Assembly (NCBI RefSeq): GCF_001522545.3
Contig: NC_031770.1
Span: forward strand, 107,486,130-107,550,129
DNA from: Parus major
Lineage: Eukaryota; Chordata; Aves; Passeriformes; Paridae
Direction: 5' to 3'
Length of the DNA stretch: 64,000 nucleotides
Position numbers and translations under genes: made by a program. How positions within the stretch are numbered: the stretch's first letter is position 1; each line of letters opens with the position of its first letter. Below are positions 50,601 to 61,652 of this stretch, piece by piece. Below the pieces are notes generated by a model, which saw only the letters and a list, made by a program, of their open reading frames with translations, did not search any database and was not told where the DNA came from.

Positions 50601-53600
50601 AACTGCATGTTTCAAAGTTTTGGAATTTTTGGAGCTTTATGAAGGAAAAAAGTTGTTGGTGTTTTTTTTTTTGTTGTTGTTGGTTTTTTTTTTTTGTAAA
50701 ACCAACATCCTGAATGGCCAGGAACATTCATGATTTTGCATTGAGTGGACTTAAGTGCAAATGAAGGGTCTGATCCAGGATGCTAAGATCCTTCAGTTTC
50801 TGAGGGACAGTCAACTTTGTTTATCATAATTCAGTTTCAGGTTTGGCTGTTTCCAAGAACTCTCAGTGTTTAAATATTCAGAGTTTTTTTTGCATGTCTT
50901 CTGTCTCAAAAAAGGTACTTTAGAGCAAGCAACTGAAGGACCTCAATTTCTTTAGGCTATGAGGAATGATTTACAGGCTCTTTGCATAAAGCATGCAAGT
51001 ATCTTCATCAAGGACAAATAAAACTGAAGGACTCCTTTAGTAAACCATTATAATTATAGGAATAACTGAAAATGACCAGAGGAATTCCAGTAGAAGCAGA
51101 TTGCTGTTTCTAAACAGGGCTGTGAACCACTGAAGCTACTTGTGGCACTGATGGATGGGTTGAAGTTTACAATATTATGGAATGTCTAGAATATGTGCAA
51201 ATTATTGCTTCAATAAAGGTGTACCCAGGTAGAACTCTTGGGAATCCGTACTAAATAGTGTAATGTGGGGTTTTGCCTCTGATTCTTAATCTCTGAGAAT
51301 ATGTGAAGTATTCTGTCAAGATATTCTTGTTACTCTTCATTCTTGCTACCCTTCTCTTCCGCTCTGGAGGTGAGGGATAACTGACTAGAAATTCAGGAAT
51401 TTCTTTATAAGTCAGTCTTCTGCTTGTCATTTTAAAATTGGTGCAAGGTAGAGGTGCTGATTTCTGTTGGGGTTTCAGGGTGAACTGCTAAAGTTTCAAT
51501 AGTTGCTTCAGCGGTCTGAGTGTGTCAGAGCCCTTATCCTTCAGATAAATCAAATTGCTCTAAGCAAACAACTTAAACACTAATAAATGTCTCTGTATGT
51601 TTGAGCTGCTGAACGGAGCTCTGTGTGTCTCTGCAGAATGAACCAGGCAGTTGTCTGGGTTTCTAGCCTCAGTTTTGATGTCCGTTTTTGGGCTTCTAAA
51701 TGTAGATGAATAGCTTCCTTGCTGTCTAAACAGACACATCTATTGTAGGGAGTTCTGATAACTGGGCTGTATTAAAGACCATCTTAATCTCCTTTTGATG
51801 TAATTATTTCCATCTCTTTTTATGATGTACTTTGAGGTGCTCCTCACTGTCCAGTGGACTGTAGAAAGAATCAATGATTTGCTTATTCCAGGTGCTGAAC
51901 ACTAACAAAACGGTAAGTGTCTAAGTATGCTAAGTGTATGTAAGTATGATTCCGGTATGTCTTCCTTTAAAAAGAATAAAATTGAAGTAAAATTGAAAAT
52001 TCAGTCATAAAGTAAAAAATAAGCTTCTCTTGAAAATGAGGAGTTGATATGAACTATTGCTCATATTTTTGTCCTTTTATGAACTTTTCTGCTTATGGTT
52101 TTTGTTTCTTTGTGTTTTTGCAAAGCTAGTGACCAGCATCACCAATGGCTCACGAGGGTCCAACGGTCAGTGACACAACTTGGATTACAGAATTAGCAGC
52201 AGAAGGTATTGTGTTAATAACTTCCACATTAACTCAACACCTTCTAGATTTGGGAGCAGAGGAGTTTAGAGAATGGGTGCAATTGGTGATCTGTGTTTTG
52301 TAATTTTGCATTCTCATGGCTTTGGAGTGGGGCTGTTTCTCAGAGGGTTTTTGTTGTGCTAAGACCTTTTTTTGCTCTCCTGCCTCATATAACCTCTTCC
52401 CCTCTCACTTCTGTGCAGGAGAGACGTTCCATTTCATTGGACACTTAATGATAATTTTCATTGCTCTTGGAGAGAGGCAGAGGAAAGAAGAACTTGGATA
52501 ACTCACAATAAAGAAACCCACATCAACTCTTACTTATTTTAAAATAATACCTTATACTCTTACTCCTTGTCTTACTTGTGATATTTTAAACCCTCCAGCA
52601 GGTGCTGCTGCATCCTGCAAATGTTGTCTTTGTGGATGGAAAAAAAAAGTCATGGACTGGACTATAGCTGGACTTTGTTCTTTGTTTTGTGTCATGCATA
52701 TTTCTGTGTTCTTTCTTTTCCTCAAACTGTTTGCCAGCCGAGTTATTAAGGAGGGAATTTTTATGATCCCAGCGAGTTTAATCCTGCAAGCCCTCTGGAA
52801 GAAGGGGTTGAAGATCAGTGGGAGTTGCTGATCAAAGTCAAGCTCAGATCAGGCTGAACAGACCCAGGCAGAAATATATTTGTCTTTCTACAAAATATGA
52901 AGAAATCCAAGTGTTTTCTTAGAAGTGAAAAATAGCCTTAAAAGAAGTTGAATTTATAAAACTTACCAGCTGGTTTATTGCTTTTCTGAAGTTTCTTGAA
53001 CTTCAGTAATATAAGTTCATTATTTTAAATCAGTCCTATCATTACCCTTGGTCTTGAGTGCTAGAAGTCTGCAAGACAGATTACACAGCACACATTTCAG
53101 AACCTCTGAGTTAGGATTTCCATGTGAGGAATTGTGGCTGAGTTACATAGCGCTAATGTACAGAGGTGTGCTCTATCCTGTTTTGGTGATGGACCACTTG
53201 TGCCAGGCAAGAATGTGGGGGCAGTAAAAGTTGAAGCTAGGCCTTGATAATGGGTAATGTATCCTTGAAGTCCTTGAGTTGTATCAGGCCAGAAATGCCC
53301 TCATGAGCCAAGAGATCTCACTGATCTCTGACACTTACCTGCATCTTGGTACTGTACAATCACAGTGATTAAACTTGGTTGTGACCATGATCTTGGCACT
53401 TTCCAGGTTATCTAGGACCCCTAAATTAAATTAAGATGAAATATTGTTTTGCTTTTGATATTTAACTTTAGTAGTACTCTAATCTTCTTAATATAAGAGT
53501 AATGGCAGTTGACTACAGTCATAAATCCCAGGCAGGCAGCACCTGCTACTCTGGCCTGTGAAACAGCCTGTGTTCTGTCTGGGATGGCTTGAATTACCAT

Positions 53601-54904
53601 CTTTCTCTTTCACTTTTTTTCTTTATTTCTTTAAGAAATCTAACCTAGCTATGGCAGTTGCTGCTCAGGAAGTTACAAAGATGGGTCAGGAGGAAAACAC
53701 CTTAATTTTCCTTTTGACTCAACTACAAAATATTAAATATAATTAGTTTATAAGAATTCTTGTAATAATCTATGTAATCCAGATGCAGTAAACATGGGGA
53801 TAAAAATTCTTTAGTCAATAAGGCCTGAAGTTCTCATGACTTTAGTAAATTGGTAACTTTATAACAATTTGATAAATGCAGGTTTGGATCTTCCAGGAGT
53901 TTCAGCTCTGCTGAATTCAGTTGCTCTGGAATGTGTATCTGTCTTTAGGAGGGCAGTTAATTCTATGCTAAAGGCAGTATTCACCCACTTTAGGTTCTGT
54001 GCAGTTTGATTTGTCTCTCCACTCATTAGAGAAAAGGAACTGTATACACAAGGTGGTAAACTAGATTTCTACAGTGTATGTCTTACAACATGGAGATACA
54101 TAACCTAAATGTGATTATAATTGATGCATTATGTATATGTAATCACAATTAATACTTCTTCATTGCTTTCTTTTCCTATATTCCCAGGGCAGCTCATGAG
54201 AGATTTTATAGTTTTTGTCCCTAGTTTATAGTTGAGAGGAGGACAATGCCAAATATGAAATGTGTGGAACCCAAAGTGAATGAGTGGCAATGTTGGAAAG
54301 AGTTAAAATTTCCCTCTTTATAATTTCTTTGTAGTTTTTTTATAAATGGTCATCAGTTGTTGATGATTTTGTAAGTAACCAGTAAAATGTTGCAGATGTT
54401 TGCTTATATTGTTGAGGACATTTTGCCTTGCTTTTTCTTGAAGTTTTTATGTGCTGAAAATATGGGTAAGTGGATAAAGTCTGCATTTCTACCTCTTTAC
54501 ATAAATAAGTTTTCCAGTAGAACTCTTTTTGACTTCCTGTGTAAGAACACTTATTTTTTGACTGTAGCTTTCTAGTGCTGATAAGTTCTTCAGCTTTTTT
54601 TTTCCCTATACTTATCCAGACAACATCTGGAGGAACAATTGATTACAGCTCCTGAGATACTGTTCCCAAGAGTCAGATCGACAAAGGGGTTAAAAATGAG
54701 ACGGCCTTTTACTTCTGTGGAAGTGCAGTTGTTGATTCAAGGCTCTCAGTAAATGATTGTTGGAGATCTGCCATGTGTAGCTGAGCATTCAGAAAGTACA
54801 CCACAGACTCTGCTTCCTCCTAAGGAGCCTTGTCTGTTAACATCTCACTTTAATTGTAGTCTGTAAGGTACCAGCAGGCAGGCAAAACTCACCAGCCAGC
54901 AGCC
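47601..54904. other. Intergenic and possible 5' flank of CLIC5
   Basis: No gene is confidently seen in this 7.3 kb. It is AT-rich and almost free of recognisable repeats apart from T-rich runs (50660-50697). Two weak exon-like items are TTCCAG|GTGCTG...AACG|GTAAGT around 51891-51912 and a short open frame from an ATG at 52145 (about 52 codons). I could not link either to a gene; they might be 5' exons of CLIC5. A stretch with GCAGGCAAAACTCACCAGCC just before 54905 should be 5'UTR. Confidence 0.55.
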
Positions 54905-55393
54905 ATGGAAGATCCAGTCTTCACTGACATAAATCAGAATGCTAACGACACCATTGTCTCTGAGGTTTCAGATTCTGAGGAAAATAAAGGGGGTGATCTT
55001 TCTGATCATGTCCCTGCAGATTCAGCATCCCCTTTTTCCATCACTAATGTCCCAGAAAACACGGATAGTAGTAAAGAAAACTCCGAAGATAGCTGTAATA
55101 ATTCTGTGGCCTCTGAGCATGTAAGTGATGGAGATAATGACTCTTCATCTCACCATAGTGCTGAAGAAGAGCACCCACAGCAGCAGATGGATCTGATGAG
55201 CCCAACTCTGGAAGATAAGGACGTAGAGAGCACAGTGTTTGAGAGCAACCTGCATTTTCCTCCAGATTTCCAGTCTCGTCAGAGACAGAGCACTTTTACC
55301 AACTCTTCAACTTCCCTCAAGCTTCCCCTTAACAATAACTTTGGAGAAAGTAACAACTTTCAGGAAGATTTTGAAATTTCCATTTTTGTAAAG
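54905..55393 (+). CDS. CLIC5: CLIC5 long-isoform first coding exon
   Basis: CLIC5 is a GST-fold protein tied to ezrin and the actin cortex of microvilli and stereocilia; a longer isoform has an extra N-terminal region like bovine p64. The exon encodes 163 residues from MEDPVFTDINQ to EISIFVK and stops at AAG|GTAAGA, phase 0. CLIC first exons end in an (E)I-x-LFVK motif joined to AGxDGESIGNCPFSQ, so EISIFVK at a phase 0 donor fits that junction. The ATG is in a strong context (AGCCATGG). The rest is acidic, rich in Ser, Asp, Glu and Asn, poor in hydrophobic residues and probably disordered, with acidic serine stretches that suit casein kinase 2. It does not resemble the human long-isoform N-terminus as I recall it and has no tyrosine. 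Synteny beside ENPP4 supports CLIC5. The next exon is not in the window, so the gene is partial. Confidence 0.8.
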
Positions 55394-58300
55394 GTAAGAA
55401 CCTGGGTGCTCCTAAGAATTAGTTTTAAACCCCAAACCAATTTGTGTCCTCCAAATCAGTGAAATACAGATACCCACTGCTTTGCTCCCAGCTCTGCTGA
55501 AGGGAGCATTCACTTACCTCTTGCATCTTTAAGCAGAGAAAGAGGTGATTTGTGTTGTGTGGAAGTGCCTGGGGTTTCTTCATTCAGGTGGAAGTATGGT
55601 AGAGGTATTCTGATGGTTGCTACAATTAATTTATTCTGGGAAATCTCTCTGCTTTTACAGCTAGGCTGCTACTTTTTAGTTGAGCTAGTTCAGCTATCCC
55701 TGCACTTCACTATCTAGAAGCTGAGAGCTCAAAAGTAATAGCTATGAATGCTATGAATAAAACTGAATATATGGTTTAAATAATGCTCATCCCTGAAAGA
55801 TGTTTTTCTTTTATTTCTTTCAATATTTAGATTTAGGTATTTCTGTGACAATTTCAACACATTTTCTTTAATTTTCAGTTAGGTATAAATTACTGAGAGG
55901 GCTTTCACATATTTTCTTACTTTATAAAGGATTACTTGGGTTTCAAAAACTGTAAGCACCTGTGTTCTTGAATAAACACTACAATTCCCTTCATAAAAAC
56001 ACTTGTATTTAACCATTCTCAACATTTATTAAGCCTGAGAGTGCCTTCTTTTTGACTATATAAGGATCTTCAAGACATCTTGTGTACCTTGAATAGAACA
56101 ATACACCATGATTATAATGTTTTGTTATTTCAAGAGAAGCTTCATGAAGTTTGTCACTTTACAACATAAACAATATTATCAAAATCTGTTTCTCAATTCC
56201 ATGGGGGCTTTGGAAGCAGGAGAAGAGGTTTTATCACCACACATAATGAGAAGAGTTTTCAGCAGTCATTATTTAGTTAAATGACTCCCTGAAACAGCAC
56301 CTGTCCTATTTCTATGACTGGATCATTGTCATTGCTAAAAATATGTTGATTGTATGGTCAAACTAAGAGCTGTGGCATTAGTTCTATTTTATATTCCTGC
56401 ATGTAGTCCTATGTATGTGTTAAAAGTTGCAGCAATTGAGTACATTTTGTTTGTTAGCAACTACATGGTGTTAGAAACCTGGGAGCTTTATTTTGGCTTT
56501 AAAATCTCTTTAATTTCCTTATTCTTTCACATTCCTCTTATTTCAAAATAACGGTGTTATTTTATTTTGTTTTATTTTATTTTAACGATGTTATTATCTT
56601 CTTTTCCTGTGGAGAAAATAAGAAATGTGTGCAGATGTTCCCATTCAAGCAGAGTTGCTTGGGTTAATTTGAAAAGTGAAGAGAGAGGCATTTTGAACAG
56701 AACTGTCATGGACAAGTTTTCCTTGCTTTTGTTGTGCAGAGTAGCTGATTATCCCATAAAGGTTCTTATCAGCTAGTCCAGAGAGAAAGGCAAACTGCTC
56801 TCTTCACTTGCCAAACAGCCTGGTGTCTTTGAGATGTCCTTGAACCCCAAGATATCCCTACCTGGCTGAAAGGCTGAGACATGAGGCTCTCAGGTGATCC
56901 ATGCAGGGCACTGGGTACTGCTGGGTAGGTGGCTCAACTGAACTCCTGTTACAGTGCTTTACTCCTTGAGAATTTGATGATGTTTAGTTTCTGGCTTTGT
57001 TTTTTTCCATCTTTCTGGTATCAAGGCAATAAAGTAGTAATTCCATGGAATGCAGATCCAGCTTTGCTCTCTTCAGTTATCTAGATAACAAAGGTCAGCC
57101 TGTAAAATGGAAGGTCACAGAATAATATATAACAAGAGTAGTGAAATCCCTGAGGGCTGTGGCTTCTTGCACATGGAACTAATACCTCAGTTGTGTCAAT
57201 AAATATTACTCATTGATGGTTCCCTTCTCACATGGTCTCTGTTCCACCTGAGGCCAGTGTTGCTCTGAAATTGGTTTCATCTGGGTTTGAACTTTCCTGC
57301 AGACACTAACAGTGACAGCAGCACTTGTGCTGTGGGACAATAGTGATCATGACTGTTCTGCCACTATTTATTCCCCCCTTGGCTTGTAGCATTAATAAAA
57401 CTGTGAATGACTGGAAACGTGAGTGTTGGAGGACTGAACACCAGAGAAAGTGGGAATATTAAATGGTATCTAACAGTGCAGCTGGATGGATAATGTTTAC
57501 AGTAGTCCATTCATTAGACACCAAGAAAATGTTTACATCACTTTAATTTTTCACTGATTATCAGTTCTTGGTAACAATGTCATGTCAGTGGACTATTTCA
57601 GGATGTAACATAAGGTAAAAAAGAAATTCCTTGTGCCTTTAACAGCAGAATGCAGCATGTAACAACGTGAACCTGTTTGTGTGACTCCAGCACGTCCAGG
57701 CTTGTCACAGCCACTTTAATGCCTTTTCAATAACGCTGTAATTTCTTCAAACAAAAGCCTTTGCAATTTGAACAGAAATGTGACTGGCACACAAGCTGTG
57801 TTACTGAGTGCACAGGACTGCCTAACCCAATCATAGCTCCAAGGTCCAGCCTTCTCACCTGTACACTGTATTTTCCTGTTGAGCAGCATGTTTGTTGTGA
57901 AGGTTTAGGTTTCTTTGAAAATTTAAACTTTTTTGTTTTCCTGAGGCTTGAGTTATTTAAACTCAATTTTTTTTTCAGAAGAAAATTATTGCCATTCTGT
58001 TTTTTCAATGACCCGATACTGACTGCAGATTATAGCCTCTCTATACTCATTTGTGCCATAGCAGCACAGTTCCCAAAAGAAGGAAGGTAACTCTTTACCC
58101 TGAGCAACAAACACCTGGTGTTAGGCAAAAATACCAACATTGTGCAGTGGTTTAGCATCATCAACCTGCACCTATTGGATCACTCAGTATTTAAGAATCA
58201 GGACCTATGCATTTAGCTGTTTCTGTTTGGAATTATGGTATCTTTTTGTAAAATTTCATTAAGTCAGGAGCTGGAAAAGAAATGACATTTTTGTTTTTCC

Positions 58301-58424
58301 CACAATATGTTTCCCACTCATTTGAAATGCTGAGTCCTGCCCTTGGGTCACAACAGCTCCTGCAGTGTGGCAGGCTGTGAGAGGAGTGGCTGGAAAGCTG
58401 GAAAAGGAGCTGGGGGTATGAATC

Positions 58425-59015
58425 AACAGCAGCTGAACATGACCCAGCTTGTGCCCAGCCATGGTGTGGCAGCAGGGCCAGGGCAGTGATGTCCCCCTGT
58501 GCTGGGCATGGCTGAGGCCACACATCAAATCCTGGGTTTGGTTCTGGGCCCCTCATGACAAAAAAGAAACTGAGGTGCTGGAGCATGTCCAGAGAAGGGA
58601 ACAGAGCTGGGAAAGGGTCTGGAGCACAGCTCTGATGAGGAGCAGCTGAGGGAGCTTGAGGGGCTCTTGCTTTCAAAACTCCCTGAAAGGAAGGTGGAGT
58701 CAGGTGGGGGTCAGGCTCTGCTCCCAAGAAACAAGTGACAGGATGAAAGAAAATTCCTCAATTTTGTGCCACTGGTGGTTTAAATTGGATATTAGGAATT
58801 GTATATTATTTTCATGGGGAAGATTGTCAGGTACTGGAACAGGCTGCTCAGGGAAGTAGTTACCATCTCTGGGCATCCAAAAACATGTGGATGTGATGCT
58901 TGAGGACCTGGTTTAATGGTGAACATGGTGGTGGTGCTGGGTTGACAGTTGGACTTGATGATCTTAAAAATCTTTTCCAACCTTACTGATTCTGTGGTTC
59001 TGTGGTTCTCTGATT
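58425..59015 (+). mobile_element. CR1 LINE copy in the CLIC5 intron
   Basis: The sense CR1 3' region includes CAGCCATGGTGTGGCAGCAGGGCCAGGGCAGTGA, the GGGAAAGGGTCTGGAGCACAGCTCTGATGAGGAGCAGCTGAGGGAG block (58610-58652), TTGGATATTAGGAATTG, TTGTCAGGTACTGGAACAGGCTGCTCAGGG, GGACTTGATGATCTTAAAAATC and a tail TGATTCTGTGGTTCTGTGG. It has internal deletions compared with the copy at 24.6 kb. Confidence 0.88.
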
Positions 59016-61618
59016 TCCAAGCCAGGACTGAGGACTCCAGCTTGGTGTCATAATTAACTCTGTGCTAGTTCCCTAGTTACTCCTCAAGTAGAGCTGAACT
59101 GTTGTGAATGACAGACCATGTTCCTCACAGGGACAGTGAGCCTCATCATTGTGTCACTGGGAAAATCACCTCTTCCTAATGAGTTGGCTTTTCTCTTGTT
59201 TTATGAAGCATTCTGGTATCTGTTGAGAGAATTCTGTTTAGAAATGTGTATTAATGGTTCAGAACATGAAGTCTCAGGACAAATCTAATTTTAAGCATGT
59301 ATAATTTGAAGAGAGCAGAACCACATGGATGTCTAGTCAGAAGTTAGTGGTTAAACTGGTGTTTTGCTGAGAAGAACTGAGCATTTCTTACTACACTCAT
59401 AATTTACAGAGGAAAACAACTGTATTTGCAGTTTTGGGCAAATATTTTGGTTAGATATTTGTAAACGTAGCTGTGTGTTCAGATACCTCCTAGCAATGGA
59501 AACCAGTTACTCTTCTAATTGACTCCCATACACCACATAAGGGTAGTGTTCAGCCATATATTCTCCTCCAAGGTTTGAAGGGTTGTAAGGTGAATTGTAG
59601 CTGAAGCCAGGTGGCAGGTGTAACTCTCCATATGCACACAAAATTATAGTAGTTTGTTTTTTTATGACATTTTAGCTTTTAAAAATATTATAAATAATAA
59701 ATCTAATGGAAGTAATCAAATATTATTTTGGTCTTATGAATAAGCTTAGAAAAAGGTTGAATGATTCATAATCCCACCTTTTAAATGGAGTTAACTGAGT
59801 AACCTGAGCAAAGAAAAGATCCAAGAACTATTTTCATAGTTTTCCAGTCTTGGCAGATTTACAGACTATGATGCTGAAGTTGACATGTACACAGCAGGAA
59901 ATGACTCATGGGGAGCCAATATCCTAACGTAATACCTGTTTTGATAATTAAAATGAATTGTTTATTCCTGCAAACAGTCTTGAGATAGCGTACAAGTACA
60001 ATTAAGTATAGAAATACAAGTCTGGAATACCAAATGATGTGTCTTCCAGCTCTCAGTCTTATCTAGACTGTTCCTAACCAATGCTTTTTGGGAACATTCA
60101 GTGGTGCGATTCAGCACCTATACCAATTAGTCTCTAATAATGCTTAATTATTATCCTGAGACAATATTTTTCTCAAGTAAGATCCTGTTGCTCTGAATTA
60201 TGCTATTTTTAAGACCTTTATGTATGTAGAAGACACAGATCAAATTTCCTTCAGTCTTTGCTTTCTTGAATTAAACAAATCCTTCAGCTTGCCTTCAAGC
60301 TTGAGGAAGCTTCATAATTTCTAAATATTGAGTGGTTTGGTGTGTTGTTGTTTGGTGGTTTTTTTTTTTTTTAGGGGTGGATTTTTATGACATTTTCCAG
60401 GGTTTCTCCAGTTAATTTATATAATTCTTAAGCTCCAGTTTGGAGGTACAGGTAGTGCAAATAGCAGTGCCAATAAAAATAACTACAGCAAGTGCTTCTT
60501 TAATTCATCATTTAACCAACTCTCTAATCAAAACACTTTAACTGCTCTATTTTAACATATTGTTAAATCTTTTAACATTTATAGGGTTTCTCCAGCCCTG
60601 GTGTTTTCCCAATAAATGCTTCAGTGACAGTCTCAACCATTTGTTACTTGCTCATTTGCAAGCAGGTGTAATACAGTAGTACAGCACAGTTTGCTGCTGG
60701 CATTTGACTTGTAGAACATTAAGTTTCTCTTCCTTGAGAATTTAGGATTCACTTAGTGGTGTGATCAGACTCTGATCACCCCTCACTGAAAACAGCCTGG
60801 TTTTGGAGTCAGGGAACTGCTCTGACATAAATCCAATGTGAAGAACACCCTCACCAGTGCTTTTGCTTTGCTAAATTGGAATATAGGGATATACCTCTAA
60901 CAGCTGCACGCCACTGTGCAGACCCAGCATGGCTTTATGGCTCCCTCCTCCATCCACTCTGTCATGTACAGCAGACTGATAACCTCTTAAGTCTTCACAT
61001 ATAAACCTAATAGCTCCTAACTCTTATTTCTGAGTAGGAAAACTGCTGTGGGTCTCTTCACAGCCGGATTTATGCCTATTCAAATGATTGTGTGTTTGTT
61101 TGTGTGTGTGAAAAGATTAGTGATGGCCGTTCTGTTACAGATAACCCAGTACCCTGACTATCAGTCACGAGCAGAACGTGTGTTCCAGCAGCAGGACAGA
61201 ACACTTTGCTTAATCTTTTGGATACAAAGGGTAAAAGGTCTTGCTTCCAACCCTTGCTAAGTTTATGCCAGACTCAGGCACCTGTGGAAAGGTCCGTGAA
61301 TCAATTTTGAGCTGGCACTCCCGTGCCTCCCTCAGTGTGTGGCTCCAGCCACAGCGGTGTCGGGGCACAGTGCGGTAGCGTAGCAACGGCTTCCAAATAC
61401 AGACCTGTATTATCTAGGAAATTGTCCCTGCACAGCGGCTGTAGCAATGGCAAACACAATGTAAATAATGTTGGTCACACCGAGAGAAAGTTAAAACAGG
61501 ATTTATTTACTCATTTTTTACTTACTCATATTTATTTACTCATATTTTTCCTCATATATATTTCATCTTGTGATGCCCTTTTTGATGTTCTGAAAACAAG
61601 GCCTTTATCCCAGCATGG

Positions 61619-61652
61619 ACTGGTTTTTCCTTTTGAAAAAGGAAAAACCAGT
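61619..61652. repeat. Inverted repeat, 16-bp arms with a 2-nt loop
   Basis: ACTGGTTTTTCCTTTT and AAAAGGAAAAACCAGT are exact reverse complements separated by GA. The element lies in the CLIC5 intron. I see no flanking target-site duplication. Confidence 0.9.

Noticed and set aside
52145..52300. Short open frame of about 52 codons starting MAHEGPTVSDTTW, near an exon-like piece at 51891-51912
   Set aside because: No match to a family I know, no clear splice structure, and codons decay into AT-rich sequence. It might be a 5' exon of CLIC5 but I cannot support it.
57885..57905. TTTGTTGTGAAGGT, considered as the end of a short-isoform CLIC first exon (LFVK|GT)
   Set aside because: The frame reads Phe-Val-Val-Lys with no acidic Glu-Ile-Glu-Leu lead and no nearby ATG-led coding sequence.
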